A stretch of 64,000 nt of DNA. It comes from Mactromeris polynyma (Eukaryota; Mollusca; Bivalvia; Venerida; Mactridae). Below, one piece after another: positions 61,503 to 64,000 of the stretch (position 1 is the stretch's first letter; each line of letters begins with the position of its first letter). Location of the stretch: assembly GCA_032209605.1 (NCBI GenBank), contig JASFXZ010000009.1:19021553-19085552 (forward strand), in the 5' to 3' direction. Both the position numbers and the translations under genes were made by a program. The notes under the pieces are model-generated. The model ran no database searches. It was not told the origin of the DNA and saw only the letters and a program-made list of their open reading frames with translations.

Positions 61503-64000
61503 CTGAAATAAAATATAAAATATATTTAAATGGAATATTGTACGTGTACAAATATACTACATCAAAATACAAACTAGGTATCATTACATCAAATGAAGTG
61601 CACGTACTAGAGTTTCTCCCTTTAACCGTTTTATGGTATATGTAAATACAGTACATACAGTATAGTAGGGATACATGGAGATAACTCTGGAAGGGATAAA
61701 GGGAGTTAACTCTGGATGGGATCAATGGAGAGAACTCTGGATGGGATCAAGGGAGAAAACTCGTGCTCCACAGCAACACACGTACGTTGTCTTGATGACT
61801 TGAACCAATGAGTTATTGTGAACGAGACGTGGCTAATAGTTTCTGTTTCAAGGTTAAATTGCTAGATATTGAAGTAATTCAATGCATACTAAGAAGATGA
61901 AGTCACAGTACACAGTTGACAGAAATAGTCCTAACACTTTGCACTGCATTGTCACCCACACACACATGACTAATGCATTGAAAGGTCAAGACTCAGTCAG
62001 ACAATTAAGTAAGACGTTCGTCAGTAAGATGTATGAACGCCCATCAGTTACTATGACAACATTCAATTATCTTCACAGCACTTTCTTAAAGTTCAACGAC
62101 CAAAGTGCTAATTACAATATATATTATTCATGACTCTCAGAGTAAAGCTGCTTGTCTCATCACTATGATCACATATTAACAGTGCTCGAACGACATTTCC
62201 TTCTAGTAGGGTCTAGAAATGTTCCCCTTATTGGATTAAAAACGTTGACAAATAAGTTTAAGCATAACAGACAGAGGTGTGACACATAGAATGACACAAT
62301 GTGTTTTCTTTTTTGGACCAAGAAGGCCCGTTTACTAGCAATAACATTATATACAATAATACGTTGTGGTAACAATACATAGAATACTACCGTGTATATA
62401 CCGTATACAATTACAAGATAATACATTAAATTTATATATGTTACAAATGTCATAGGTATGTTTATACATGTATATACATAGGAACCGATTTTCCTGACTT
62501 ATACATTGTTTCATTTCATAGGAATATTCACAAAACATAATTGCACGAATCAAAATGTAACTACTATAATGGAGGAAGGATTTAAGGAAATTGATAGAAA
62601 AAGGAGAAAAATTAAGAGCAACTTAATTTTGCTTTAATTTGTCTATATACGGCTGGTCACAATGAAAAGACAATTGACCTATCAGGCGAAAGCGAAAGTT
62701 GATAAGTTAATTAGATATTCATGTATATTAGGGGGAAAAGACAATATTTCAATGAACATAATTTTACCAGGTTATAGTGTTACAGTCTCTTTCTAGGTGT
62801 AAAAAGTTTAAAGAAGGACTGATTGTTTTTTATTTATTTTTTCTGTAGAAGTAGAATGGCAACCATTCATAAATGAAATCACTGTCCTACGGGGTTTAGA
62901 ATATAAGTTATTTTCTCACTTTCGATACTGAAAGAAATAAAAACGCGATTAGGGGAATGATGACACGTTGATATCTAGTGACCATTTAATCATACAAAAA
63001 CTTTTGAATAATGACGACTCATGGATCTGAAGTTATAAATCTGACACCGATACCAGTATATCCAAATACAAGCACCTGATTGGTTAGTTCCGGACACAGT
63101 CTTAAACGTGACCAATGACACGACTGCATTCTTAGACTGGTCCCACGACACAGTAAGATAACCCTGGGTATGATATGTATCACACGCTGTATTGCAAACG
63201 GCGAATAAAAAATAAGACGGTTCCAATGTATTATACGACCTTGATATCAGGTTTAGATATATCTCGGGTGAGACATTCACTGCTGAGGATCATGCACAAA
63301 CTAAATACTAGTAAAATGGTAATTTCATTTCCTCTTTCCTGTCAACACAATGAAGGAAACGAGGATTGATATATAATATAGGACTACTATAGAACCATTC
63401 AATTTGCAGATTGTATTAGCGGGATTAGATTGCTGGTCTATTTTGCCATACTGCTGTCAGGCTTATTCTAGGAAATCCGCAGTATCTGTAACTAATATCC
63501 TGGGATATGTCTTGTTAAAGTATTCAATAGACCCAAACACGTCATTGGTATTGACTAATTCCATGCTTCTGTGGTGCAGTAAAGGCTGATATAATCACCA
63601 TCGTATTATTCAAATTATCATATTGCTACATCAGGTTAACATTTAAGTGCCCGAAGAGTTTATATCAAACGTGTATCGGAGAAAAGATCGTTTCAAAGGG
63701 ACATTTTATTAGACGTAACAGGAAGGTTATTTAAAGCGACTCCCTCATGGCTTAACAAAATAATGGTATAGTGAATATCAAATTTATATACCAAAATTAT
63801 GTTATATTTATACCGCGTTGGTCTGTTGTACAGAATTATAAGCAAATTAATGCCAACTCTACCGAGCAACACACTTTTGAAAGACTGAGATGTTGGCTAT
63901 TGTTGAGAGGTTGTTGATCTAGAGAAGTTAAATTGATAGCAAACATTTACCATAGGAAACCTTGACAAAGTTGTTGAAGAGAGCTTGTTGCTCAAGGGAG
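61503..64000. other. Right edge: ceramide synthase intron or 5' region
   Basis: No firm exon. 61607-61765 holds short repeats of GGATGGGATCAAGGGAGA type related to family M3. At 63952 a GTAAAT donor on minus could end an exon reading LQQLCQGFLW that would join in phase to WHFIFYL, but a stop lies seven codons upstream, so the call is open. Confidence 0.4.

Noticed and set aside
63952..63990. Next upstream ceramide synthase exon
   Set aside because: The phase fits only in a frame with a stop codon close upstream, and the family match is weak; left undecided.

Overview
This is eukaryotic, almost certainly invertebrate animal DNA. It is AT-rich. Its genes are split by GT-AG introns or lie alone among many fragments of transposons, LINEs and short foldback elements. 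The mix (FUT2-like GT11 genes, an animal Ulp1-like domain, many MITE families) looks like a lophotrochozoan and most likely a mollusc; that placement is inference, since no species marker can be read here.

Layout. 0.6-23 kb is repeat-dominated. It holds an intact single-exon alpha-1,2-fucosyltransferase-like gene (644-1729, minus), a C-terminally deleted second copy (17.8-18.7 kb), three spliced exons of a Ulp1/C48-type protease domain (2.8-4.7 kb, minus), two copies of one Tc1-type transposon (10.0-11.5 kb broken, 14.1-15.6 kb open), hAT fragments, a decayed LINE reverse transcriptase and a decayed LINE ORF1. 23.1-35.2 kb is a complete 14-exon TRMT11 gene (minus) that I assembled by hand to 476 residues. 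Its introns carry minisatellites and MITEs.

35.4-50.9 kb is a cluster of initiator tRNA-Met genes. Four outer canonical copies and one mutated copy are on plus, together with one decayed copy. Between them lies a tandem array of five 2.03-kb units on minus, each with two canonical genes, one mutated gene and one short 3' relic. That makes 14 identical canonical genes plus degenerate ones. 55.5-61.5 kb is the 3' part of a ceramide synthase gene (minus, seven exons); its 5' exons lie beyond the right edge.

How the parts relate. TRMT11 (catalytic subunit of the tRNA m2G10 methyltransferase) starts only 223 bp from the first initiator tRNA gene, head to head. The tRNA cluster appears to have grown by inversion, deletion and unequal exchange. 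The fucosyltransferase duplicates carry the same scraps of LINE on both sides, so they moved as a block that already contained LINE sequence.

No operon, CRISPR array or bacterial feature is present. The most unusual object is the initiator-tRNA array.
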